Below are positions 1-7,907 of a DNA stretch of 15,049 bases, piece after piece; the first letter of the stretch is position 1; each line of letters begins with the position of its first letter. The stretch spans positions 1 through 15,049 of the forward strand of contig JALLAP010000265.1 in assembly GCA_036939355.1 (NCBI GenBank), read 5' to 3'. A model generated the notes under the pieces. It was not told where the DNA came from. It was given only the letters and a program-made list of their open reading frames with translations, and did not search any database. Origin of the DNA: Thalassiosira profunda. Lineage: Eukaryota; Bacillariophyta; Thalassiosirophyceae; Thalassiosirales; Thalassiosiraceae. Position numbers and translations under genes: made by a program.

Positions 1-85
1 CGGCCTCCTCCCGCTCCTTCGCGACCATCCACGCCGGCTTGTTGATCCCGGCGCCCCGGCCGCCGCCTCTGCCTCTCGGGTCCAT
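1..85 (-). CDS. N-terminal 28 codons of a gene with an RG-rich start (partial, runs off the left edge)
   Basis: An ATG on the minus strand at 85-83 opens a frame that stays open to the window edge. The 28 residues begin MDPRGRGGGRGAGINKPAWM and continue into a charged, helix-prone stretch (VAKEREEA). The Gly/Arg-rich start followed by a PAWM-type motif resembles N-termini I recall from stramenopile RNA-binding and splicing proteins; that resemblance is from memory and is only suggestive. The gene is divergent from the glycosyltransferase at 533 and shares the 447-nt interval between them. It is too short to name a function, and the whole protein lies outside the window. The main support is the non-random composition and the good Met context. 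It could still be a chance frame. Confidence 0.5.
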   Translation of the reverse strand, partial: MDPRGRGGGRGAGINKPAWMVAKEREEA

Positions 86-532
86 GGTAAGGGGTGAGCT
101 GGGATAGGACCCGCCGCCACGTCCGGAAGATGCGGCCGACTTGCAAAATGAGGCGCACAAGATGTGGACCTAGTACGAATCGTAAGTACGGCCAGACTGT
201 TTACGTCGCTTGAAGGGGGGCTTGGGATGTCCGAGGCTGTCCGGTCTGTCCGGCTTGGGCGGGCCGGAGCCGGCAGAGCTCTGAAAAAAATGACCGCAGT
301 TTCTCCGAGGCGCGGCGACCGACCTCCTCCTCCTCACTCCTCAACACAAACACAACCGGAGCAGAGGCCTGGAGAAAGCAGGCTCACCAGGGCGGAATTG
401 CTTGCCAGTAGTAGCGGTAGCCCCCATAGAGCTCTTCGGGAGGAGCAGGCGCGGCGCGGCGCAGAGCGGTAGGTAGCTTCTTCAAAGGCGCTTGACGGAC
501 GAACGCTCGACCGCACACTCTCGCGAGCAAGG
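86..532. promoter_or_regulatory. Divergent intergenic region upstream of the RG-rich gene and the O-fucosyltransferase-like gene
   Basis: This 447-nt interval separates two divergent start codons and shows no convincing coding exon. It holds a TTGCAA palindrome (141-146), a run of three TGTCCG hexamers (228-252) and a 12-mer, GCACAAGATGTG (155-166), that recurs at 674-685 in intron 1 of the gene to the right. A plus-strand open frame at 164-472 has low-complexity composition and no recognisable domain, so it is not called. Confidence 0.5.
228..252 (+). promoter_or_regulatory. Three phased TGTCCG hexamers
   Basis: TGTCCG starts at 228, 238 and 247, giving spacings of 10 and 9 bp, close to one DNA turn. 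The cluster is 281 nt upstream of the fucosyltransferase-like ATG and 143 nt upstream of the divergent minus-strand ATG. A second cluster with matching spacing lies at 13794-13829. Spacing near the helical repeat suggests a protein binding several times to one face of the DNA; that is inference. Confidence 0.45.
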
Positions 533-2866
533 ATGCCGCTCCTGCAAAATCGCCCCATCTTGGCCTTGGTTCTCGTCGGCCTCGCGGCCCTCGCGGCCGT
601 TATAGGCCTTAGCACTAACGTCCTGGTCGAGAAGCGGCACATCAAGGTCGTCAACGTCCAACTGGTAAGTTGAGCACAAGATGTGCACATCATGTCATCG
701 TCACGTTGCTTACTCGCCCCGACGTGGCTTGGATTGCCCGAGCACGTGATTGAAGCATCATTGCAATCTTTTGACTTCTTGCTCACATTTCATGCTCGCT
801 TCATTCCTTGCAACGTTGCAACTCTGCAGAAAGAGAAAGATTACGATCCAACTCACCCAGCCCTCTACGAGCGGGTCTACCACGGCATCGAGGCCAATCG
901 CCCAGACATCCCCGTCGACGCGCCCCTCTACGAACGAAAGCTACACAACAACATTGTCAAGAGGGGCCACGCCCTCGACGTCAAATGGGAGTCCGAGGGG
1001 CATCCCAATCCCCACGCCGGCGCCCTGAAAGATCTGGGGAAGGAAGAGCTCCGATATCTGAGAGGAGATGTGCATGGGTTCCTGGAGACGAAGCGAAGGG
1101 AGGCGCAGCGGGCGGAGGAAGTGGCGACGAACCGGGCGCTGCGCAGGGAGAACGCGAAGGAAGCGAGGTTTGAGGCCGCGGCTCAGAGGCAGCGGGCGGA
1201 GGAAGTGGCGACAAACCGCGCGCTGCGGAAGGAGAATGCAAGAGAGGCGAGGTTTGAAGCCGCCGTGGCTAGGCAGCGAGAGGAAGACGTAATGAGAAAC
1301 CGGGCGCTGCGGAAGGAAACGGTCCGTGCGGCCCGGCGGGAGGCCGCCGGGGAGCAAGACGCGCAAAATCGAGCCGCCCTAGAGGCCGGAGACACAAGGC
1401 GAAAGCTCGCCCACGGGCATCCGTTGGCGCCCGCGCCCGCCCTGCACGATCAAGTCTACCAAGGCCTCGTCGCAAAGGGCCACGACCCTCAAGCGGAGGA
1501 CTTCGAGCGCAAGCTTCGCAATACGATCGCGCGCCGGACTGAGGGCCTCGAGTGGCGCAAGGAGCGTGGGGCGAGGCGAGAGCAGCGGGCGATGGTGGAG
1601 GAGAATCTCAAGAACAAGGACGAGACGTGGATACGAAAGAACAACGCGTGGCAGCGGCAGGAAGAGGTGGAGGCGGCCGCGGCGGCGGCTGGGATCGCGA
1701 CGGTGAGTGACCGAAGAATTACCGAGGGGTGCTGAATATGTAGTTGTGTTTTGCGCACATCTTATGCTGCATCCTACATTGTCTTGTCTTGTGCACGTTC
1801 GCAGGAGAACCTTCAGCTCCAAAGGCTCGAGGACGACTACGCGCCCCTCACGGTCTGCGATCGGCCCGCCGACGTCGGCTCGACGGAAGACTTCGAGACG
1901 CTCCAAAAGTACGCCCAGTGTCCGGAGATCACCAAGGACAAGCCCATCCTGATGCTGGAGGGGATGCAATCCCACGGACGGACCGGTAACAATCTTATAG
2001 AATTCCTCCACGCCCAGCAGTGGGCGCGGGACCAGGGCCTCCAGCTCGGCGTCCGCGCCCACTCCTGGGCCACCCACCTGCTGACCAAGATGTGGCTGGC
2101 CATCGACGGCGACGATTGGGCGCAACGGTTCGAGAGAGCGTTCTGCGTGAAGATGTTTTCCAGCGAGGAGGAATTGGAAGGCTGGGACGTCGTCCACCAC
2201 GATACCAAAGAGCTCTTCTACTATCGATCGAACGAGCCGCTGGGCGATTACATCAACAGCCAGGAGTACAGCCTACGCACGTTATTTCGCAACTACAACA
2301 CGGGCGAGGGACGGGATCGACGAGGGCAGTTTGCCAAGGACATGTGCTCTGGCATCGACGCCCTCTTCGGCGAGCACAGAAAAGACGCCATCTACTCGGC
2401 CATCCACAGCCGGTCGCTGGAAGGCGAGCCGGGCTTTAGATTGCTTGGAAACGTGAGCCGTAAGTCCGGTTGTGATCCGGTAGCCGCGTTGGAGATGCGC
2501 CCAGACTACATTAAATCGATCCTCCGACCGCTCGGGATGCTGAATTTTCCTATTGCATTCATTACCGACGGGCAGAATTCCGAGGTGCTGGAGCGACTGC
2601 AGGCCGATCCAGAAATAGGACCAATGCTTCGAGTTGTGCCCGAGGAGGCGTCTTGGGTGGGCGGGGACATGTCACTCGCGATTATGAGTAACGTATTCAT
2701 CGGGAATCCCGCCAGTTCGTTTACAGGCTTCATTGCCAAGGCAAGGCTGGCCTTGGGCTTTGGCCACAATTACCTCTTCCGGGCCAGGGACGAGAACGGC
2801 GAATGGCAGACAGTCTGTGGAGACCATTGTATATTCGACAAGACAATCATGGGCGTCATGTCGTAG
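533..2866 (+). CDS. Golgi type II O-fucosyltransferase-like glycosyltransferase with repeat-rich stalk (3 exons, 688 aa)
   Basis: Exons are 533-664, 830-1702 and 1805-2866, all phase 0, with introns of 165 and 102 nt (donors GTAAGT and GTGAGT). Exon 1 encodes 44 residues with one hydrophobic segment (about 9-30), a signal-anchor placing the enzyme as a type II membrane protein, probably in the Golgi. Exon 2 encodes a charged, coiled-coil-like stalk (45-335) with three 28-residue repeats and a flanking duplicated module. Exon 3 is the catalytic region: SHGRTGNN (391-398) resembles the Gly-Arg-x-Gly-Asn nucleotide-sugar motif, AIHSRS (535-540) resembles the HxRxxD-type donor-site motif of O-fucosyltransferase-like enzymes, and IGNPASSFTGFIAKAR (634-649) matches their C-terminal motif. 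The start is the first ATG in frame with the anchor. The family call is from motifs. The donor is probably GDP-fucose, and the acceptor is unknown. Confidence 0.7.
680..691. repeat. 12-bp perfect palindrome in intron 1
   Basis: GATGTGCACATC is its own reverse complement. It lies 15 nt after the donor of the first intron of the fucosyltransferase-like gene and overlaps the second copy of GCACAAGATGTG (674-685). No function is claimed. Confidence 0.4.
857..988 (+). repeat. Stalk module copy A (residues 54-97 of the fucosyltransferase-like protein)
   Basis: This stretch encodes PALYERVYHG near its start and YERKLHNNI followed by a Trp near its end. It aligns by eye with 1436-1555 (PALHDQVYQG, FERKLRNTI, then Trp). 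The two copies flank the 28-residue repeats, so the stalk has an A-repeats-A' layout. The shared skeleton is PAL-x3-VY-x-G at the start and ERKL-x-N-x-I further on, with a Trp closing each copy. Confidence 0.6.
1109..1360 (+). repeat. Three tandem 84-bp units in the stalk exon
   Basis: Units are 1109-1192, 1193-1276 and 1277-1360, each 84 bp or 28 residues. The protein core is AEEVATNRALR in units 1 and 2 and EEDVMRNRALR in unit 3, followed by a basic stretch and EARFEAA or a decayed form. Units 1 and 2 are very similar in DNA and unit 3 is more diverged. The repeats are Ala/Arg/Glu-rich and predicted helical, as in a rigid coiled-coil stalk. Length is an exact multiple of three, so copy number could change without breaking the frame. 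Confidence 0.85.
1436..1555 (+). repeat. Stalk module copy B (residues 247-286)
   Basis: This is the partner of 857-988. The shared skeleton is PAL-x3-VY-x-G, then after a variable spacer ERKL-x-N-x-I, a basic stretch and a final Trp. The copies differ in length by about four residues and the DNA is well diverged, so the duplication looks old and held under protein-level constraint. Confidence 0.6.
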
Positions 2867-2891
2867 GATTCTAGCCCAGAGCCGTTTCTCG

Positions 2892-2901
2892 CTTACGTAC
2901 T
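2892..2901 (+). promoter_or_regulatory. CTTACGTACT motif, copy 1
   Basis: The 10-mer CTTACGTACT, containing the TACGTA palindrome (ACGT core, A-box-like bZIP site), lies 159 nt upstream of the bromodomain gene ATG. It recurs at 12142-12151 and, reversed, at 8434-8443, each time in intergenic DNA. Confidence 0.35.
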
Positions 2902-3059
2902 TATTACTTAAGCAGCCAGTCATACTTAGGCCTACCTAGCATGTACTCCCCATCCACAACCGACCGCCCACCGCACACAACTCCACTCCTGTCCGTGACT
3001 CCACCGACCTCGCCTCCGCAACGCCAACCCCCTCCACCGCAACTTCCCAACGATACGCA

Positions 3060-4301
3060 ATGGCCGACGCCGAAAATCAACCCCCCGGTAGGCCGGTGAC
3101 GCCTATAGTTACCGGCACAGCCGCCGGAGCATCGCCCAGAGGAGCATCCGAGAAGGGCAATGATGGCGACGTCGACAGCTCCCTACGGGAGCAGACATTA
3201 TCGCGCCTCGCTGTTGGCCTCCCGATCCACGAGCTTGACACCATCATCAAGGAGGCGAAGGTGTGCGAGGATGCGCTGTGAGTGTTTTATTCGGCGCAAT
3301 TTCGGTTGTATGATGTGGACAATTTTTGCCAATGCTGCAAGCCTCTCATCTGACGTGCGCCAACCGTCATTTATTGCAACAGCGAGAAGGAGCTGAAAAC
3401 GCTCGAAGCAGCGGCTGGCATCAATGCCGACGGGAAGGAGAACTCGGATGGCAAAGGGGAAAACAAGGAGCCGGTTCTCTCGCCATTGAAGGAGCCGACC
3501 ATGATCTCCCTCCCGCTCCTCCCGCAACCCTACCAGCCGGGTGGTGGAAAGGTGAACTACCTGGATTCCGCGGACGCCATGCTCGAAACCGAGTTTGCCC
3601 CGCCCGATCGATACTTCACCGTCTCCGCTTTGCTGGGGAGGCTGCGCGATCCGATGAATCTGCCGCTTCCGCCCAACAGCCGCCTCCTCGCGGCCAAGAA
3701 GGGGGCGGGGCCGAAGGGGAAGAAGGGGGAAACGCCAGAGACGGAGGCGAAGCGGAAGACGACGGCGTTGGAAAAGCAGAGGGCATTGCTCGCGTTGGAC
3801 CGGACCGAGATGTACCACCGGGAGCAACCAAACGCGGACGCATTGCTCCAGCTGTACAAGAAGATCAGCTCGCACCGGACTGCCCAGGTGTTCCGGAAGC
3901 CTGTCGATCCTGCAACGGCCCCTGGGTACGCCGAGAGGATACAGTTTCCAATGGACCTGAGCCTCATTCGCAAAATGATCGTGGCGCGCATGATCAAGAC
4001 GTTTGCATCGCTCCATGGGAGGGTCGCTCTGATTTGTCACAACTGCGTCAAGTTCAATGGACGGTAAGTCATGGCGATTCTCTCTTCATTTCTTCATGCT
4101 GTATGCATCCTTCTGTTCTCATCCTGTTGCCTGGTGTTCAGTGAAAGTGACTATGCTGTGATGGCCAGAAATTTCGAGGACCATGTGGACGACAAAGTTT
4201 TGGAGGCGGTGCTGAATGCTACAGTTGCAGAGACTGCGGCTGCTGCTGCCGCCCCGGCCGCAGCCGGCAATGTGGGTGCAATTCAATGCCTTCGCGGCTG
4301 A
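3060..4301 (+). CDS. BRD8-like bromodomain protein (3 exons, 352 aa)
   Basis: Exons are 3060-3277, 3383-4063 and 4142-4301. Introns are 105 and 78 nt (GTGAGT, GTAAGT donors) and split a Leu and an Arg codon. The N-terminus is disordered and Pro/Gly-rich, followed by a helical stretch (about 45-85) and a Lys-rich linker (about 175-205). A bromodomain occupies about 215-325: VFRKPVDPATAPGY and PMDLSLIRKMI form the ZA loop and helix A region, then HNCVKFNG, with Asn298 the expected acetyl-lysine-binding Asn, then DYAVMARNFEDHV as helix C. The APGY...PMDL pattern is closest to the BRD8 bromodomain as I remember it. BRD8 is a reader subunit of the NuA4/TIP60 acetyltransferase complex, so a nuclear chromatin role is likely. 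The protein is much shorter than animal BRD8. The bromodomain call is firm; membership of NuA4 is inference. Confidence 0.8.
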
Positions 4302-4453
4302 GCGAATAGATGAACGATTTGCAACCGATACTTCATAACAGCCATTCCCTCTGAAAGATATAATGAGCCCATCTAGGTACACTCATTGTGAACCGAATCT
4401 CAATGCCTACAGTTCCTATTGTTACAGTCTCGCTAGCACACATTCTCTCCGTC

Positions 4454-5917
4454 TCAACTCTCTGGTGATGGCCCTTTCGGAGAAGATTCCTCCCTCAACT
4501 CAATTTCCTCTTTCGTAGCAATGGAAACAGAATTTGCGGCAGCAGCCTTCCCCAACGAGATGGGACACTTGGATCCGTCAATGGGTGTCTTGTTCATTTC
4601 GCTCCCAATCGACACCCCCAAACTGTCCGAAGCCAACGCCTCGTGGATGCACAAATCCCTCCCCTTCGACTGAATCTTGTTCATGCCTTTTTTCATTGAT
4701 ATTAAAAGAGAGGAGTCCTCATCCTTGAGAGTCAATTCATCCTCCTCCGTCGCCTCCTCGTGCCACCGCCGCGAATGCAGCAGAAAGAGCATCATCGCAC
4801 ACGGCAAATACCAAAGGCTCGTCAAAAACACCTTCCTCGCGTTGGCGTTGCTCCGTTCCTTGTCGAATTTGGAAGCCACATACAGCGCGTATCCATTCAG
4901 CAGAATTCCACCATCGATTGCAAACATGGGAGACGTGACCTCCAGCGCCGTGCTGATGAAGGGGAGCGACGCCAAGTACAGCCCATACCGCTTCATGATG
5001 CTAGCGGTTCTATCACCATTGGGATCGTTCACAGCCACCATGGCAAATCCTCCTCTTTTGTAATCTGCCCGATACATCCAATTCAGAGCGAAGAAGTGGG
5101 GAAACTGCCACAAAAAGAGGGTCGATCCAAGGAGCATCGCCTCCGGGTCCGTGATGGATCCCCCGGCGGCCGTCCATCCCATCACTGGAGGAATGGCTCC
5201 CACCACTGCTCCCACCCACGTGTTGATTTCTGATCTTGGCTTGAGGTAGGTGTACAGCCCGGCGTACAAGCCAATGTTGCCCACCCCCAGCATCGTTGTG
5301 ACGGGATCGGTGCCCAATCCGAGCATCAGCCCGCCCGACGCGCCTGTGAGGCATCCCAACCCCACGGCCGCCTCCCTGCTCACCGCCCCCGTGACCAACG
5401 GCCGATTCCCCGTCCGTTTCATCTGTCGATCCCTCTCCACTTCGAGCACCTGGTTAAATGTGGCCGCCGAGCTGGCGCATAAAGCGGTGCCCACCGATGC
5501 CGCCGCGAACGTCGGGAGCGACGTTAATGCCAGCGCGGTGGGCCCCACGGAGAGAAAGCCAAAGGCGGTGGTGGACACCACCAGCGCGGACAGGCGGGCC
5601 TTGGAGAGCTCCGCCAGGTGGGATAAGTTGGGAGTTCGGGGTTGGGGAGTGCTCACATCTCGTGCATCGTTGGCGACCACTCCTGCAGCTGCGGTGTTCT
5701 TGCTTCTTCGCTCATCATCATCCGACGCCGCACTAGAAAATGAGGCTGCTTGTTGCAAATATCGGCTCAGCGGATATGATGCTGCCGCCCAGGAGCCGCT
5801 GCCGTGAGCGCCGATGCCGATGGCACCGAGAGGACGGCGGTTGATCTTCCCTGCCGATACAGCGTGCCAAAACAGCCGCACCCGTCGACCCGTGAGTATC
5901 GCGCTGGAGGAGGCCAT
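4454..5917 (-). CDS. COX10: COX10, protohaem IX farnesyltransferase (haem O synthase), mitochondrial (487 aa, single exon)
   Basis: The enzyme adds a farnesyl group from farnesyl diphosphate to protohaem IX to make haem O, the precursor of haem A for cytochrome c oxidase, in the inner mitochondrial membrane. Residues 1-60 are basic and Ser/Ala-rich, as in a mitochondrial presequence. The UbiA-type prenyl-diphosphate motif is NQVLEVERDRQMKRT (155-169), with Asn155, Glu159 and Asp163 in the positions used by COX10 proteins, followed by NRPLVTG. Other family signatures are YLKPRSEINTWVGAVVGAIP (224-243), WQFPHFFALNW (270-280) and DYKRGGFAM (285-293). Several hydrophobic segments run from about 108 to 380. 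A polar tail of about 100 residues follows the last membrane segment and holds Lys-Cys-Pro at 450-452. It is convergent with the bromodomain gene (152 nt between stops) and divergent from SF3B5. Confidence 0.95.
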   Translation of the reverse strand: MASSSAILTGRRVRLFWHAVSAGKINRRPLGAIGIGAHGSGSWAAASYPLSRYLQQAASFSSAASDDDERRSKNTAAAGVVANDARDVSTPQPRTPNLSHLAELSKARLSALVVSTTAFGFLSVGPTALALTSLPTFAAASVGTALCASSAATFNQVLEVERDRQMKRTGNRPLVTGAVSREAAVGLGCLTGASGGLMLGLGTDPVTTMLGVGNIGLYAGLYTYLKPRSEINTWVGAVVGAIPPVMGWTAAGGSITDPEAMLLGSTLFLWQFPHFFALNWMYRADYKRGGFAMVAVNDPNGDRTASIMKRYGLYLASLPFISTALEVTSPMFAIDGGILLNGYALYVASKFDKERSNANARKVFLTSLWYLPCAMMLFLLHSRRWHEEATEEDELTLKDEDSSLLISMKKGMNKIQSKGRDLCIHEALASDSLGVSIGSEMNKTPIDGSKCPISLGKAAAANSVSIATKEEIELREESSPKGPSPES

Positions 5918-6399
5918 TATTTCTCCGTCACCAGTAGGGCATTACAAACGCGATCCTCCGCCGCCTCCTTCGTCAACCCGGGCACGCCGATGCACCTTGC
6001 ACCTTGCACCTGCAACCTGCAACGCTCGCCGGTTTGTGGTCGATGGTGAGATTGGTTGGTGGCAAGAGCGCTAACTGGGACATCCAGTATGTGTCAATTT
6101 TTCAGGGTCATTATCATCAATTTTGTGAAAAGTGGGGCGCTTTTTCAAGAGCCATCGGACGACCTTCACCTCCACCACAAAAGACAGCGACAGCGAGGCG
6201 AGACCCCCCGCTCTCTCCTTCGCCGCCGCCGCGTCCTGGAGGATCATCCTTGCCGGGACAGCCGCCTACACGTCTCGATAGCCGCGGTTCCCGTCGACTG
6301 CGGTGGCGTTTCTCTAGATAGCTTCTCGTAGCACACCGCTTAGGGTGCAACCCCCTGGCCTGCGGATTATCTTCTGCTGCCTGAGAGAATTGCAAAATC
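5918..6399. promoter_or_regulatory. Divergent promoter region of COX10 and SF3B5
   Basis: This 482-nt interval lies between the two start codons and has no supported gene. It contains a degenerate TGCACC/TGCAACC repeat (5991-6023) and a TTGCAA at 6390-6395, four bases before the SF3B5 ATG. No TATA box was recognised. Confidence 0.5.
5991..6023. repeat. Short degenerate tandem repeat in the COX10/SF3B5 promoter
   Basis: Five adjacent units read TGCACCT, TGCACCT, TGCACC, TGCAACC and TGCAACG. The period is 6-7 bp. The repeat lies about 75-105 nt upstream of the COX10 ATG. It may be a microsatellite or a multi-copy protein site; nothing decides between them here. Confidence 0.6.
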
Positions 6400-6684
6400 A
6401 TGAGCACCCCGGGAGGCGCGCCGATCCACAAGGATCAGCTGAAGGCCAAATACATCGGCACCGGCGACGCGGACATGACCAAGTACGAGTGGGTCACCAA
6501 CATGCACCGCGACACCCTGGCCTCGCACGTGGGCCACTACGACCAACTGTCGTACTACGCCGTGGCGCAGAACGAGAGCGTGGGGCGGTCGAAGAAGGAG
6601 TTCCTGGAGAAGATGCTGCAGCCCGCGGGAAGGCCCCCGGTGGGGGGCAAGGAGGAGGGCATGCAGAAATTGCTGGACAGCTAA
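6400..6684 (+). CDS. SF3B5: Splicing factor 3B subunit 5 (SF3b10), 94 aa
   Basis: SF3B5 is the small subunit of SF3b, which sits in the U2 snRNP and helps it grip the branch-point sequence in the nucleus. The family core is plain: LKAKYIGTGDADMTKYEWVTN (about 14-34), then HRDTLASHVGHYDQLSYYA (36-54), NES (58-60) and the conserved LEKMLQP stretch (about 68-74). The length is close to the human protein's 86 residues, the extra part being in the N-terminal leader and the Gly-rich C-terminus. The gene is a single exon with ATG at 6400. It is divergent from COX10 and convergent with the next gene, with 74 nt between stop codons. Confidence 0.96.
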   Translation: MSTPGGAPIHKDQLKAKYIGTGDADMTKYEWVTNMHRDTLASHVGHYDQLSYYAVAQNESVGRSKKEFLEKMLQPAGRPPVGGKEEGMQKLLDS

Positions 6685-6758
6685 AATGAGAAGTAAATGC
6701 CCGTTATCACAATCAATGTGCCTCGTTTATTTTGTTGCAAGGGGTGTTCCATCATCCA

Positions 6759-7907
6759 TCACCACAACTTCCCTCTCGACAGTGAATTCAAGCCCGGCCA
6801 CGATGGATCCACATCCGCATCCAACAGTCCCGCCCCGACCATCTTGTCTCCCCCCTTCGCGGTAGCAATATCACCAGCCTTGCCGGGGGAGTCGCCATTC
6901 CCCAAAACGGCATCCATCATATCTACTGCGCCCCACCTCCCAATCGCGCCCCCCTCCTCCTTCATCAGCTCCATCAGACTATCGTCGACCACGTCCCGCC
7001 GGATCGCCCTCCGGCTCGCCTGCACCTCCTTGATCCGCTGATAAAGTGTGGCATCGTGGCAGACGGGGAAGATGAAGGAGCGGGCGTCCATGACGGTGGG
7101 GGCGGCGACGTAGTACTGCCGGGTGCGTTCGTCGGCGTGAAGGTCCAGGGGGGCGAAGCCCCGGAGCGCGGCTTCTCCCGGCGTAAAGGAGGCCGCGGAG
7201 GCGGAGGCGGAGGAGGACATTCTCCGGAATCCAGACAGGGGAGCATCGTCGTCGGAGGTGTCGTCGTCGGACAGGCCGGAATCGGAGCCGACGGTGGACT
7301 CCTCGTCGTGGTCCTCTCCGGTCCGGGGTAGAGGCACGTCCCAGTAATCAATTCGCCTCTTCTTCCTTCGCTTCTGCATCTTTTGGTTGCCGGCCTTTCG
7401 TTTCTTCTCGTCCTCCTCGTCTTCGTCCTCGCTTTTTCTCCCGTTTCCCACGCCGGCAGCTGCTCCAAAGGGCGGCACGCCCAAGCACGCCCCACCACCG
7501 ACCACCTCCCCGTCCGTGAAGACATCGTGCGCGTCCATGGCGGCGCTGACCAGGGACGCCACGTACTTTTCAATCAGCTGTGCAAGCGTGGCCACGGAGT
7601 GAGGGTGCACCTCCTCCGGGAGGACGTCCCCCGATCCGTGCATCAACAACGGGAGATCGGGAAGAAGGGCGTGCGCCAGAGATTGCTGCGAAGACGAAGC
7701 AGACGAGTATGCTCTATTATTGCTGCCGCCCCCGGCATGGAGGTACGAGGAGCCGCTTTTGAGGGACGTCGTGTAGGCAGCCGTTGTGGAAGTTGGCCCT
7801 CCGCGGGAATAGCCCGCCATCGCCGCGTAATTTCGCCGCCAGGACTCCCCAGGGGAAGCTGAGGCTCCACCGCTGGGCGGGGGGTTTGGTGGGCTTTGGC
7901 GTTGCAT
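6759..7907 (-). CDS. Unrecognised nuclear protein with possible histone-fold helix and acidic/basic patches (382 aa)
   Basis: I do not recognise this protein. The frame extends upstream without an ATG, so the first ATG at 7907 is used. Residues 1-75 are Ser/Gly/Ala-rich and probably disordered. Residues 80-132 (LLPDLPLLMHG, then HPHSVATLAQLIEKYVASLV and DAHDVFTDG) are conserved-looking and could form a TAF/histone-fold-type helix; this is a guess from pattern. Residues 158-186 are acidic then strongly basic (KKRK ... KRRKKRR), a likely nuclear localisation signal. DYWDVPLPRT follows at 187-196, then an acidic Ser/Asp stretch (204-222). A second ordered block is at about 264-318 (YYVAAPTVMDARSFIFPVCH and a helix). 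The two ordered blocks joined by a low-complexity linker argue for a real gene, perhaps a transcription-complex subunit. Confidence 0.65.
   Translation of the reverse strand: MQRQSPPNPPPSGGASASPGESWRRNYAAMAGYSRGGPTSTTAAYTTSLKSGSSYLHAGGGSNNRAYSSASSSQQSLAHALLPDLPLLMHGSGDVLPEEVHPHSVATLAQLIEKYVASLVSAAMDAHDVFTDGEVVGGGACLGVPPFGAAAGVGNGRKSEDEDEEDEKKRKAGNQKMQKRRKKRRIDYWDVPLPRTGEDHDEESTVGSDSGLSDDDTSDDDAPLSGFRRMSSSASASAASFTPGEAALRGFAPLDLHADERTRQYYVAAPTVMDARSFIFPVCHDATLYQRIKEVQASRRAIRRDVVDDSLMELMKEEGGAIGRWGAVDMMDAVLGNGDSPGKAGDIATAKGGDKMVGAGLLDADVDPSWPGLNSLSRGKLW

Noticed and set aside
130..140. Constant CX9C pair in the lumen protein as a mitochondrial twin-CX9C protein (residue positions 130-140)
   Set aside because: Only one CX9C is present, and the N-terminus is a secretory/plastid presequence.
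164..472. Plus-strand frame of about 100 codons in the left promoter region
   Set aside because: Low-complexity Arg/Ser/Pro composition, no conserved motif, and it overlaps the promoter and leader of the gene at 533.
1379..2200. Long minus-strand open frame opposite the fucosyltransferase-like exons
   Set aside because: It is the antisense shadow of GC-rich coding exons, has no recognisable domain and crosses a well-supported intron.
3198..4040. Minus-strand open frame of about 280 codons opposite the bromodomain gene
   Set aside because: Arg/Leu-rich antisense composition with no domain; the plus strand carries a clear bromodomain with consistent splicing.
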